Positions 1 to 5,698 of a stretch of 5,892 nt of DNA are shown piece by piece. The stretch is taken from positions 1 through 5,892 of the forward strand of contig JAGXSO010000098.1 of NCBI GenBank assembly GCA_018333775.1. Reading direction: 5' to 3'. A program made the position numbers and the translations under genes. The notes beneath the pieces are model-generated. The model worked only from the letters and a program-made list of their open reading frames with translations, had not been told where the DNA came from and did not search any database. The first letter of the stretch is position 1. Every line of letters begins with the position of its first letter. This DNA is from Truepera sp. (GTDB taxonomy: Bacteria > Deinococcota > Deinococci > Deinococcales > Trueperaceae).

Positions 1-78
1 GTAACTCCCGTTGCTCGGACGTACCGCTACATCAAGGCGGGCTTTGGAAACATCGATGCCAACAAAGACTTCTCCCAC
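1..78 (-). CDS. IS110-family transposase (DEDD recombinase), N-terminal part, runs off the left edge
   Basis: Only the first 26 codons are in the window, read leftwards from GTG at 78-76. Residues 5-19 read FVGIDVSKARLDVAV, the conserved opening of IS110-type transposases. D9 is expected to be the first acidic residue of the RuvC-like DEDD site that carries out strand exchange. The start is supported by AAAGGAGG on the minus strand (91-84), five bases upstream. Members of this family insert by recombination guided by a structured RNA encoded in the element's non-coding end, and the long structured leader here agrees with the IS110 subgroup rather than IS1111. The rest of the protein, including the C-terminal serine-containing domain, lies outside the window, so whether the element is intact cannot be judged. 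The family call is confident despite the short length because the motif is specific. Confidence 0.88.
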   Translation of the reverse strand, partial: MGEVFVGIDVSKARLDVAVRPSNGSY

Positions 79-83
79 AAGAG

Positions 84-91
84 CCTCCTTT
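84..91 (-). promoter_or_regulatory. Shine-Dalgarno of the IS110 transposase
   Basis: The minus strand reads AAAGGAGG, followed by five bases and GTG at 78. It decides the start of the transposase fragment. No ATG lies near this position in the same frame. Confidence 0.85.
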
Positions 92-112
92 GTGCCTCTG
101 GGATAGGACTTG

Positions 113-249
113 CTCCAGCAGCATCCTTCCTTGCAGATACGAGCTTACAGGCTCTGACAACCGTTCGGACTCGAGCTGGAGACTCCGGCACGGCGATCCA
201 TGCTTTCTCACGGTCTCCTAGACCTTGGAGGTAACGGTCTGCCGTGCCG
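113..249 (-). ncRNA. Candidate IS110 bridge RNA (two-loop guide RNA) in the transposase leader
   Basis: Read on the minus strand, the leader has two similar units in series. Unit 1 has a 9-bp basal stem (186-194 with 241-249), an internal loop of 17 and 16 bases, and an apical 5-bp hairpin with a 3-base loop (212-216 with 220-224). Four bases later, unit 2 has a 7-bp basal stem (113-119 with 175-181), an internal loop of 21 and 20 bases, and an apical 4-bp hairpin (141-144 with 151-154). Bridge RNAs of IS110 elements such as IS621 (about 177 nt) carry a target-binding loop followed by a donor-binding loop of this kind, encoded upstream of the recombinase. By position, unit 1 would be the target loop and unit 2 the donor loop. 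The stems are seen in the sequence; the RNA itself is inferred. True transcript ends may extend to about 270 and about 95. Confidence 0.55.
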
Positions 250-271
250 TGTCCCAATCTCAAGATACAAG

Positions 272-351
272 GAGGTGATAACAACGACGCCAACGCGCAG
301 CAGATTTAACCGGTTCAAGACAGCAGAAACATCTTAACGGGAGGAAGCAAC
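272..351 (+). other. Short region upstream of malE: ribosome site, no recognisable promoter
   Basis: GGGAGG at 339-344 sits seven bases before the malE ATG and is its ribosome site. A perfect anti-16S match, AAGGAGGTGAT (269-279), has no start codon at a usable distance, so it is either an orphan Shine-Dalgarno or a target sequence used by the IS. I see no convincing -35/-10 pair, CRE-like or MalT-box-like operator. The operon promoter may have been disrupted by the IS or may lie within the IS left end. Confidence 0.5.
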
Positions 352-1563
352 ATGAAAAGAGCTATGGCTTTACTGCTAGGATTTACGATGCTTTGGGGCC
401 TTGTCGGCACGGCCTGGGCCAGCAGGCCCGGCGTGCTCACCATCTGGGCCGATTCCACTCGGGCGCCGATACTGGCCGAACTGAGTCCGGCCTTCACAGC
501 GGAGTTTGGTATCCCGGTCGAGGTTCACGAGGTGCCCTTTGGTGACATCCGGGCTCGGCTCGGCGTTGCCGGGCCGGCCGGCGAGGGCCCGGATATCATT
601 ATCGGCCCACACGATTGGATCGGCGAGTTCATCGCCGACGGCCTGCTGGAGCCACTCCGCTTTCTCGAGGGGATACGGGATCAGTTCGTCCCCGTCAGTA
701 TTGAGGCGTTTTCAAGCGGCGGGGAGATCTGGGGCCTGCCCTACCTCACCGAAGCCATCGGCATCCTCTACAACCGGGACCTGGTGCCAGCGGTGCCGGA
801 GACCTACGCTGAGTTCATCGCCCTCGCCCGCGGGCTCACCGACCCGGAGAAGGGGCAGTTTGGCTTCCTGACTAACATCCCCCAGCCCGATCCGTTTCAT
901 AGCTTCCCCTTCTTCACTGCGTCCGGTGGCTATATCTTTGGGCTGGACGAGGAGGGCGTGCTCGACCCCTGCGACATCGGCCTGGCCACTGAAGGCGCGA
1001 TCCGCGGCGGCCACCTCATCCTGGAACTGATTACCGCCGGATTGGTGCCGGTAGGAACCGACTATGCGGCGATGACCGGCCTCTTCAACGATGGGAAGGC
1101 GGGGATGATCCTCACCGGCCCGTGGGCGGTGGCAGATGCCAGGGCAGCCGGGATCAACTACGGCATCGCCAAGCTCCCTGCGATCGAGGGACAGCCCATG
1201 CGGCCGTTCGTCGGCGTGCATGGGTTTATGGTAAGCTCGTTCAGCGCCAACAAGCTCTTGGCGATGGTCTTCTTACAGGAGTTCATCGTCACTAAAGAGG
1301 CGAAACTGGCGCTCTACGAAGCAGATCCACGCAACCCGGCCTTCCTACCCGCTCTGGAGGTGGTCGCGGCCGATCCGGAGGTGGCAGCCTGGGCCGCTAA
1401 CGAAGCTGTCGGCATCCCCATGCCGAGCATCCCTGAGATGGCTGCGGTGTGGTCAGCCTGGGCCGATGCCCTGACCCTGATTGTGACTCAGCAGCTGTCC
1501 CCAGAGGACGCCCTGCGGGACGCTGTGGCACGCATCAGCGGACTCATCGGGTGTCCTAGATAA
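352..1563 (+). CDS. malE: Maltose/maltodextrin-type ABC transporter substrate-binding protein
   Basis: This is the extracytoplasmic sugar receptor of a CUT1-type ABC importer, 403 aa. Residues 1-23 are a signal peptide (MKR, a hydrophobic core, then AWA before S24). There is no lipobox Cys, so a free periplasmic protein is likely. The mature part aligns along its length with E. coli MalE. Conserved stretches include GPDII and HD (80-88), LPYLTEAIGILYNRDL (129-144), SGGY (191-194), GPWA (256-259), KPFVGV-like RPFVGV (284-289) and MPSIPEMAAVW (357-367). By that alignment the ligand residues D65, E111, W230 and W340 of E. coli are kept as D88, E134, W258 and W367. W62, R66, E153 and Y155 appear as G85, W89, D180 and F182, so the sugar preference may be altered. 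Two cysteines (C207 and C400) could form a disulfide. It is the first gene of malE-malF-malG. The exact oligosaccharide is not proved. Confidence 0.92.
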   Translation: MKRAMALLLGFTMLWGLVGTAWASRPGVLTIWADSTRAPILAELSPAFTAEFGIPVEVHEVPFGDIRARLGVAGPAGEGPDIIIGPHDWIGEFIADGLLEPLRFLEGIRDQFVPVSIEAFSSGGEIWGLPYLTEAIGILYNRDLVPAVPETYAEFIALARGLTDPEKGQFGFLTNIPQPDPFHSFPFFTASGGYIFGLDEEGVLDPCDIGLATEGAIRGGHLILELITAGLVPVGTDYAAMTGLFNDGKAGMILTGPWAVADARAAGINYGIAKLPAIEGQPMRPFVGVHGFMVSSFSANKLLAMVFLQEFIVTKEAKLALYEADPRNPAFLPALEVVAADPEVAAWAANEAVGIPMPSIPEMAAVWSAWADALTLIVTQQLSPEDALRDAVARISGLIGCPR

Positions 1564-1605
1564 GGAGCAAAGAGGGGGCCGGCTTGCGCCGGCCCCCTGG
1601 TGACT
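1562..1605 (+). promoter_or_regulatory. malE-malF intergenic hairpin with an upstream Shine-Dalgarno
   Basis: AAGGAG (1562-1567) overlaps the malE stop. Five bases later begins a perfect 11-bp stem (1573-1583 with 1588-1598; AGGGGGCCGGC against its complement) closed by a TTGC tetraloop, and the malF GTG (1600) comes one base after the stem. No T-run follows, so this is not an ordinary terminator. It could stabilise the malE message and lower malF/malG expression, as intergenic hairpins in binding-protein transporter operons are known to do. There is no other Shine-Dalgarno near malF. When folded, the stem leaves only six unpaired bases between AAGGAG and GTG, so the hairpin may bring the two together. 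The fold is plain in the sequence; the function is inferred. Confidence 0.75.
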
Positions 1606-3138
1606 ATGGCCGTCATCTTGCTTAAAATTTTCCTCCTAGGGCTAACCAATGCTCTGGGGGTGTGGGCCGCGGTAGGGCTTTTCTTGGCCGGCAGTTGGCT
1701 GCCCCTGGGCGGCCTGGTGTTAGGCCTGGTGGCGTTGAACTTGGCCGTACTCAGCAAGCGCGCTTACCCGTTGCGCTACCTCTTGCCGGGACTGATCCCG
1801 TTCTTCCTGATGGTTGTCTACCCGATCGCCTCCAACATGGCTGTTGCTTTTACCAATTTTGGAACAGGGCATCGGCTTACCAAAGAGCAGGTGATTGCCC
1901 ATTTCGAGAACCGCTTTTACCTCCCGGAGGGGGGTGAACGGTTTACCTATCAGGCGTTCAGGGGGCCTGCCGGGAGCCTGATCTTACTCCTTACTTCCAC
2001 GCTTACCGGCACGAACTATCTGTCTGAGAGAGGTATTTTACAAGCGGTAGAGCTAACTGATCCACGCTTCATCTTTGACGGCCAGGAGATCGTTGAGATT
2101 AACGGCCACCACCGGCTGAGCCGCAGAGAGCTGGTCCAGATGATGGGAGAGCTTCAGGGGCTGAGCCTGCCATGGGGTGACGAGGCAGTCCGGCTGGTAT
2201 CGCTGGCTGAGTTCGGTGTCGCCAGGCAGCAGTACCGCTACGACCCTGCGGAGGGCGTGTTGACCGATCTGCGCACCGGCATTACCTATACGCCCGTAGA
2301 AGGGATCTTCACCTCGGTCCATGGCGAGAGGCTCCAGCCGGGTTTCGTGGTTTTCATCGGAGCGCGAAACTTCTCTGAGATTATTACCAACCCGCATATC
2401 TCCGGACCCTTCTTCCGCATCTTCACCTGGACCTTCCTGTGGGCGTTCCTGAGCGTAGCTACCACCTTCACCCTAGGGCTCGCTTTAGCCCTGCTCCTGA
2501 ACGATCCCTACCTAGAGCTGCGCAACTTCTATCGCACCCTGCTGATCGTTCCCTACGCCATTCCAGGGTTTATCTCGATCCTGGTCTGGGGGGGGATGCT
2601 GAACGTCGACTTCGGTATCGTCAACCGTATGCTGCAGGATCTGTTTGCCACTAAGATCCCCTGGTTTCACGACCCCCTCTGGGCCAGGGTGGCCGTGTTG
2701 CTGGTCAACCTCTGGCTCGGCTATGCCTACATGATGATTGTCTGTTTGGGAGCGCTGCAGAGCATCCCTCAGGAGCTCTACGAAGCGGCCCGCGTCGATG
2801 GGGCCAATCGGTGGCAGCAGTTTGGGAAGGTCACTCTCCCCCTGTTATTAATCTCAATCGCCCCCCTGCTCGTCGGCTCTTTTGCCTTTAACTTCAACAA
2901 CTTTAACGTCATCTTTCTGCTTACCGGAGGGGGTCCTCCGATCCCTGGAGCGATCACGCCGGCTGGGGCAACCGACATTTTAATCAGCTATACCTACAAT
3001 TTAGCCTTTGGGGCGGCCGGAGCTCGCTACGGCTTCGCTGCGGCGGTCTCCCTGATTATCTTCATGATCATCGGTACCATCAGCGCCATCAACTTCCGGC
3101 TCACCCGCAGCTTGGAGCGGGTGGGAGAGAGCCTCTAA
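1600..3138 (+). CDS. malF: Maltose-type ABC transporter permease MalF
   Basis: This 512-aa inner-membrane permease pairs with MalG to form the translocation pore. Hydrophobic segments near 5-28, 32-52 and 60-82 are followed by a long extracytoplasmic region (about 88-265), equivalent to the P2 loop of E. coli MalF (514 aa), which contacts MalE. The remaining membrane helices follow from about 270. The ATPase-coupling EAA loop is clear: QELYEAARVDGA at 391-402, with EAA at 395-397 and G401, then TLPLL. SFAFNFNNFNVIFLLTGGGP near 430-446 matches the sugar-contacting helix region of MalF. The start is uncertain between GTG 1600 and ATG 1606. Both are preceded by the intergenic hairpin, and the only Shine-Dalgarno is on its far side. 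GTG is preferred because folding gives it the better spacing. The ATPase is not encoded in the window. Confidence 0.92.
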   Translation: MTMAVILLKIFLLGLTNALGVWAAVGLFLAGSWLPLGGLVLGLVALNLAVLSKRAYPLRYLLPGLIPFFLMVVYPIASNMAVAFTNFGTGHRLTKEQVIAHFENRFYLPEGGERFTYQAFRGPAGSLILLLTSTLTGTNYLSERGILQAVELTDPRFIFDGQEIVEINGHHRLSRRELVQMMGELQGLSLPWGDEAVRLVSLAEFGVARQQYRYDPAEGVLTDLRTGITYTPVEGIFTSVHGERLQPGFVVFIGARNFSEIITNPHISGPFFRIFTWTFLWAFLSVATTFTLGLALALLLNDPYLELRNFYRTLLIVPYAIPGFISILVWGGMLNVDFGIVNRMLQDLFATKIPWFHDPLWARVAVLLVNLWLGYAYMMIVCLGALQSIPQELYEAARVDGANRWQQFGKVTLPLLLISIAPLLVGSFAFNFNNFNVIFLLTGGGPPIPGAITPAGATDILISYTYNLAFGAAGARYGFAAAVSLIIFMIIGTISAINFRLTRSLERVGESL

Positions 3139-3148
3139 AGGAGGAGGG

Positions 3149-4006
3149 ATGTATAGTCGTCATACCCTGCCGGGGAAGCTCCTGCGCCATCTGCTGATCT
3201 GGGGGATGATCGCCTTTGCCCTCTTTCCTGTCCTGTGGATTTTCTCGGCCTCAATTAACGCCGGCAACACCCTGTTTGGACAGCGCTTTATCCCGCCAAA
3301 TCCCACCTTAAGCCACTACCAGGAGCTGTTCACCAGCCCCCGACATCCCTTCGGACTATGGCTGTGGAACAGCATCAAGGTCTCGGGGATAGCCTCGCTC
3401 CTGACCGTATCCTTGGCCGCTTTAGGGGCCTATGCCCTCTCACGGTTCCGCTTTCGCGGGCGCCGGACGGGGCTGTTAGCCTTGCTTATCATTCAGATGT
3501 TCCCCCAGATGCTGGCCATGGTAGCTATCTACCTGCTGCTGCTGGAGATCGGGCGCCATCTCCCCGGCTTAGGACTTAACACCCACGCCGGACTGATCAT
3601 GGTCTACCTCGGTGGAGCGATGGGGTTTAATACCTGGCTGATGAAAGGCTATTTTGATACCATCCCCCGCGACTTAGAGGAGTCGGCCATGATCGATGGC
3701 GCCACTCATTTCCAGGCCTTTCTGCAAATCATTCTCCCCCTCGCTAAGCCGATCTTGGCGGTCATTTTTATTCTCAGCTTCATCGGGACCTACTCCGACT
3801 TCCTCTTGCCGAGCATTCTGCTAACGGGAACGGAGAATTTTACCTTCGCTGTGGGCTTGAGGCTGTTCATCCTGGGGGAATACGCCACCCGGTGGGGCAT
3901 CTTCGCGGCGGCCTGTATGCTCGGCGCCATTCCGATCCTGGTGGTATTCCTGTCGCTGCAGCGGTTCCTCATCTCCGGACTCACCCGGGGCGCAGTGAAA
4001 GGTTGA
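3149..4006 (+). CDS. malG: Maltose-type ABC transporter permease MalG
   Basis: This is the second permease subunit, 285 aa, slightly shorter than E. coli MalG (296 aa). The start is firm: the AAGGAGG that overlaps the malF stop lies just upstream of ATG 3149, leaving a 10-bp gap and implying coupled translation. Hydrophobic helices lie near 15-33, 75-97, 110-133, 146-165, 197-220 and 250-272. The cytoplasmic EAA loop reads LEESAMIDGATHFQAF at 176-191, with ESA replacing EAA and G184 kept, followed by ILPLAKPIL. The C-terminus GLTRGAVKG resembles the GLTxGxVKG tail that in E. coli MalG reaches into the MalK dimer interface. This suggests coupling to a shared MalK/MsmX/UgpC-type ATPase encoded elsewhere. 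Nothing suggests damage. Confidence 0.93.
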   Translation: MYSRHTLPGKLLRHLLIWGMIAFALFPVLWIFSASINAGNTLFGQRFIPPNPTLSHYQELFTSPRHPFGLWLWNSIKVSGIASLLTVSLAALGAYALSRFRFRGRRTGLLALLIIQMFPQMLAMVAIYLLLLEIGRHLPGLGLNTHAGLIMVYLGGAMGFNTWLMKGYFDTIPRDLEESAMIDGATHFQAFLQIILPLAKPILAVIFILSFIGTYSDFLLPSILLTGTENFTFAVGLRLFILGEYATRWGIFAAACMLGAIPILVVFLSLQRFLISGLTRGAVKG

Positions 4007-4032
4007 GAGCGCGTTTCGGGGCAGGTAGCAAG

Positions 4033-4093
4033 TGGCGTTATGGGACTACGGTGGGGGTGGCACCACCTAACATGGCGCCATCTCGGTAGGCGC
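4033..4093 (+). other. Structured malG to PQQ-dehydrogenase spacer with two competing hairpins
   Basis: The first fold pairs 4033-4042 with 4071-4080 (10 bp, two of them G-U) and, after an internal loop, GGTGG 4050-4054 with CCACC 4063-4067. The second pairs GCGCC 4075-4079 with GGCGC 4089-4093 (loop of nine) and uses some of the same bases, so the two cannot form together. Neither is followed by a T-run. The spacer ends 25 bases before the Shine-Dalgarno of the next gene. It may be a factor-dependent stop or mRNA processing site after malG, or a leader control of the dehydrogenase. Folds are seen; roles are guesses. Confidence 0.45.
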
Positions 4094-4130
4094 TAAGATG
4101 CCTAAGATGAAGCGTGATAAGGAGACCGCT

Positions 4131-5312
4131 GTGACCAAAAGCTTCCATGCGCTCAAGGCGCTCGTATTTAGTACCGTCCTGGTGCTGGGATCCGCAGCCT
4201 GCAAACCGGGCGCTAACGCTCAGCCCGGCGAGGTCAACTTCGAGATCGAGACCGTCAGCGAGGGCTTCAACCGCCCCTGGGGGATGACGTTCTTGCCAGG
4301 AGACGGGCGCCTGCTGGTAACCGAACGCCCCGGCACCTTGAAGCTAGTCGACCCGCAAAGCGGCGAGGCCAGCTTAATCTCCGGCGTCCCCGAGGTGCAT
4401 GCGCAAGGCCAGGGCGGGCTACTTGACGTGGCGGTGCATCCTGAGTTCGCGCGTGAGCCCTGGGTGTACCTGACTTGGGCCGGTGGCGGTGACGGCGGCA
4501 GCGCCACCTTCCTCGGTCGCGGCCTGCTCGATTTGGCAGCGCGCGCACTTAGCAACTTCGAGGTCCTGCACGTCGCTGGGCCGTTTGCCGCTAGCAACGC
4601 ACACTACGGCTCGCGGATTGTCTTTGATCAGCGCGGCTACCTCTACATGACGGTAGGCGACCGCAACGACAAAAACTGGGCCGATCACCCCTCGCAAGAC
4701 CTAACCGTCTACCACGGCAAGACGCTGCGCTTTCATGCCGACGGCTCAATCCCTAATGACAACCCCTTTGTAGGCGATCCCGAAGCGCTCGACGCCATCT
4801 ACTCCTACGGCCATCGCAACTCGCAAGGGATGGCGGTACACCCCGACACCGGTGAAATCTGGCAGAACGAGCACGGCGAATTCAACGGCGACGAGATCAA
4901 CGTGATCCGCGCCGGAGGCAACTACGGCTGGCCGATCGCCACCTACGCGGTGGACTACCGCACCCGCCAGCGCTTTGCGCCCACCCCGCCTGAGGTCCCG
5001 GGCACCATCGCCCCGGTCTACTGGTGGGAGGCCGACCACCCCGAAGGTTTCCCACCTTCAGGCTTTGCCTTTTATGAGGGCGATGCCTTCCCTGCCTGGC
5101 GGGGCCATGCCCTCATGGGCAACCTTGCGCACCGCTACCTCGGCCTCTTTGCCATCGACGGCCGCACTCACGAAGTAGCGCAGGTCGGCAGGTTGCTCGA
5201 CGGGCGTGGCTGGCGTATCCGCGATGTCGCCGTCGGGCCTGAGGACGGGTTCGTCTACGTGCTGATCGACGGCGACAACGTACCGCTGATCCGCCTGCGC
5301 CCGGCTGAGTAA
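4131..5312 (+). CDS. PQQ-dependent sugar (aldose) dehydrogenase, secreted or lipid-anchored
   Basis: This is a soluble-GDH-like six-bladed beta-propeller (GSDH family, related to E. coli YliI/Asd) that would oxidise aldose sugars to lactones with PQQ outside the membrane. I start it at GTG 4131: AAGGAG (4119-4124) is six bases upstream, and the first 23 residues then form a clean signal (K3, K9, hydrophobic core) ending GSAAC. C24 may be lipidated, though -3 is Ser rather than Leu. An in-frame ATG at 4098 has no good ribosome site. Family motifs in the 393-aa product are RPWGMTFLPGDGRLLVTERP (48-67), GQGGLLDVAVHPEF (93-106), AHYGSR (157-162), VGDR (175-178), YGHRNSQG (226-233) and GDEINVI then GGNYGWP. 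H158 aligns with the catalytic His, and R229 with the PQQ-binding Arg of the Acinetobacter enzyme. It may share an operon with malEFG, 124 bp upstream. The substrate is unknown. Confidence 0.9.
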   Translation: MTKSFHALKALVFSTVLVLGSAACKPGANAQPGEVNFEIETVSEGFNRPWGMTFLPGDGRLLVTERPGTLKLVDPQSGEASLISGVPEVHAQGQGGLLDVAVHPEFAREPWVYLTWAGGGDGGSATFLGRGLLDLAARALSNFEVLHVAGPFAASNAHYGSRIVFDQRGYLYMTVGDRNDKNWADHPSQDLTVYHGKTLRFHADGSIPNDNPFVGDPEALDAIYSYGHRNSQGMAVHPDTGEIWQNEHGEFNGDEINVIRAGGNYGWPIATYAVDYRTRQRFAPTPPEVPGTIAPVYWWEADHPEGFPPSGFAFYEGDAFPAWRGHALMGNLAHRYLGLFAIDGRTHEVAQVGRLLDGRGWRIRDVAVGPEDGFVYVLIDGDNVPLIRLRPAE

Positions 5313-5324
5313 AGTTCCTGCCCA

Positions 5325-5350
5325 GGCTAGAGTTTGCGCTAGCTGTTTCT
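5325..5350 (+). terminator. Weak hairpin terminator after the PQQ dehydrogenase
   Basis: GCTAG (5326-5330) pairs with CTAGC (5339-5343), extendable by one G-U pair, around an eight-base loop. The T-rich stretch TGTTTCT (5344-5350) follows. The stem is short and the T-run is interrupted, so termination would be partial. It lies 12 bases after the stop codon and overlaps the end of the convergent toxin remnant. Confidence 0.35.
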
Positions 5351-5422
5351 AACCGCGTTGACGCAATAGTCGGGATGTTTTTCGACCAGGTAAATAACGA
5401 CACAGCTGTCGAGGTAGATCAT
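5339..5422 (-). pseudogene. Truncated PIN-domain (VapC-type) toxin, only 27 codons left
   Basis: From ATG at 5422-5420 the minus strand reads MIYLDSCVVIYLVEKHPDY, then CVNAVRNS and a TAG stop. The first 19 residues match the opening beta-strand and helix of VapC-type PIN ribonucleases, with D5 as the first metal-binding Asp. A full PIN toxin is about 130 aa and carries three or four acidic residues. Here everything after about residue 20 is missing, and the DNA beyond runs into the convergent dehydrogenase gene. The start overlaps the antitoxin stop as ATGA, the usual translational coupling of vapBC pairs. The fragment cannot be a working nuclease. A deletion that also brought the dehydrogenase close is the simplest explanation. 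Confidence 0.8.
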
Positions 5423-5655
5423 TCATCCCACGCCTGACGCTCGCCGGCAATGTCCGCCTCGATCGCGGCAGCTGTGCGAGCTGAAGGGGGAAGCGACGAA
5501 AGCTCATTCAGAAAGTTCAGCAAAGAAGCCCTCCGATCCATGTCGTCTTTGGCCAAAATGACCACCTCGACCGGCCCCGAGGGGATCTCCGGCGGGACCG
5601 TAAGGTTAAGCTGACGATCTTCGGGCAAGACGGCTTCCAACTTGACGGCGCGCAT
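5419..5655 (-). CDS. VapB-type antitoxin of a PIN toxin pair, apparently intact
   Basis: This is a 78-aa acidic protein. The N-terminal half (MRAVKLEAVLPEDRQLNLTV, then PPEIPSGPVEVVIL) forms a short beta-rich segment of the kind found in small antitoxins encoded before PIN toxins. The C-terminal part (LLNFLNELSSLPPSARTAAA, then IEADIAGERQAWDE) would be the helix that wraps the toxin and blocks its active site. I start it at ATG 5655 because AGGAGG (minus strand, 5669-5664) lies eight bases upstream. A GTG at 5664 overlaps that ribosome site and is unlikely to be used. Its stop overlaps the toxin start. With the toxin destroyed it is an orphan that might neutralise a related toxin elsewhere. 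I see no classic ribbon-helix-helix or AbrB motif by eye, so its DNA-binding class is open. Confidence 0.78.
   Translation of the reverse strand: MRAVKLEAVLPEDRQLNLTVPPEIPSGPVEVVILAKDDMDRRASLLNFLNELSSLPPSARTAAAIEADIAGERQAWDE
5642..5652. repeat. 11-bp direct repeat, copy 1 (antitoxin start)
   Basis: TTGACGGCGCG recurs exactly at 5699-5709, with 57 bp from start to start. This copy covers antitoxin codons 2 to 5, immediately after the ATG. See the findings for its possible meaning. Confidence 0.7.
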
Positions 5656-5698
5656 CCAAGGCACCTCCTCAAAACCAGTGTAATCGAGTGTTGGCGCT

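Larger units (their letters stand above)
1..271 (-). mobile_element. Left (transposase-start) end of an IS110-family insertion sequence; outer boundary approximate
   Basis: The element contributes the transposase start (1-78) and its structured non-coding leader. IS110 elements lack the usual terminal inverted repeats, so the outer edge cannot be read directly. I place it near 268-276 because the folded leader ends at about 249 and the short guide-like matches described in the findings fall there. The element points away from malE, so about 80 bp of host DNA separate it from the transporter operon. It may have displaced or replaced part of the operon's upstream control region. Presence of the element is well supported; the boundary is a guess within perhaps 30 bp. 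Confidence 0.6.

Noticed and set aside
27..293. An 88-codon minus-strand open frame through the IS110 leader
   Set aside because: It is out of frame with the recognisable transposase start, has no family-like sequence, and lies over the folded leader.
280..345. A sigma-70-type promoter for malE
   Set aside because: Candidates such as TTCAAG at 314 have no properly spaced -10 hexamer.
712..1221. A 169-codon minus-strand frame inside malE
   Set aside because: It is an antisense shadow of a well-supported gene, with no ribosome site or recognisable domain.
1573..1598. Rho-independent terminator between malE and malF
   Set aside because: The stem is strong, but no T-run follows and malF begins one base later, so a stability or translation role fits better.
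4098..4130. Longer start of the PQQ dehydrogenase at ATG 4098
   Set aside because: There is no good Shine-Dalgarno before it, and it would put a charged 11-residue extension before the signal peptide. GTG 4131 has AAGGAG at ideal spacing.
5113..5403. A 96-codon minus-strand frame that could be read as the rest of the toxin
   Set aside because: It is in another frame, mostly antisense to the dehydrogenase, Arg-rich and without PIN motifs.
5656..5664. Antitoxin start at GTG 5664
   Set aside because: The GTG overlaps the AGGAGG ribosome site, whose spacing points to ATG 5655.
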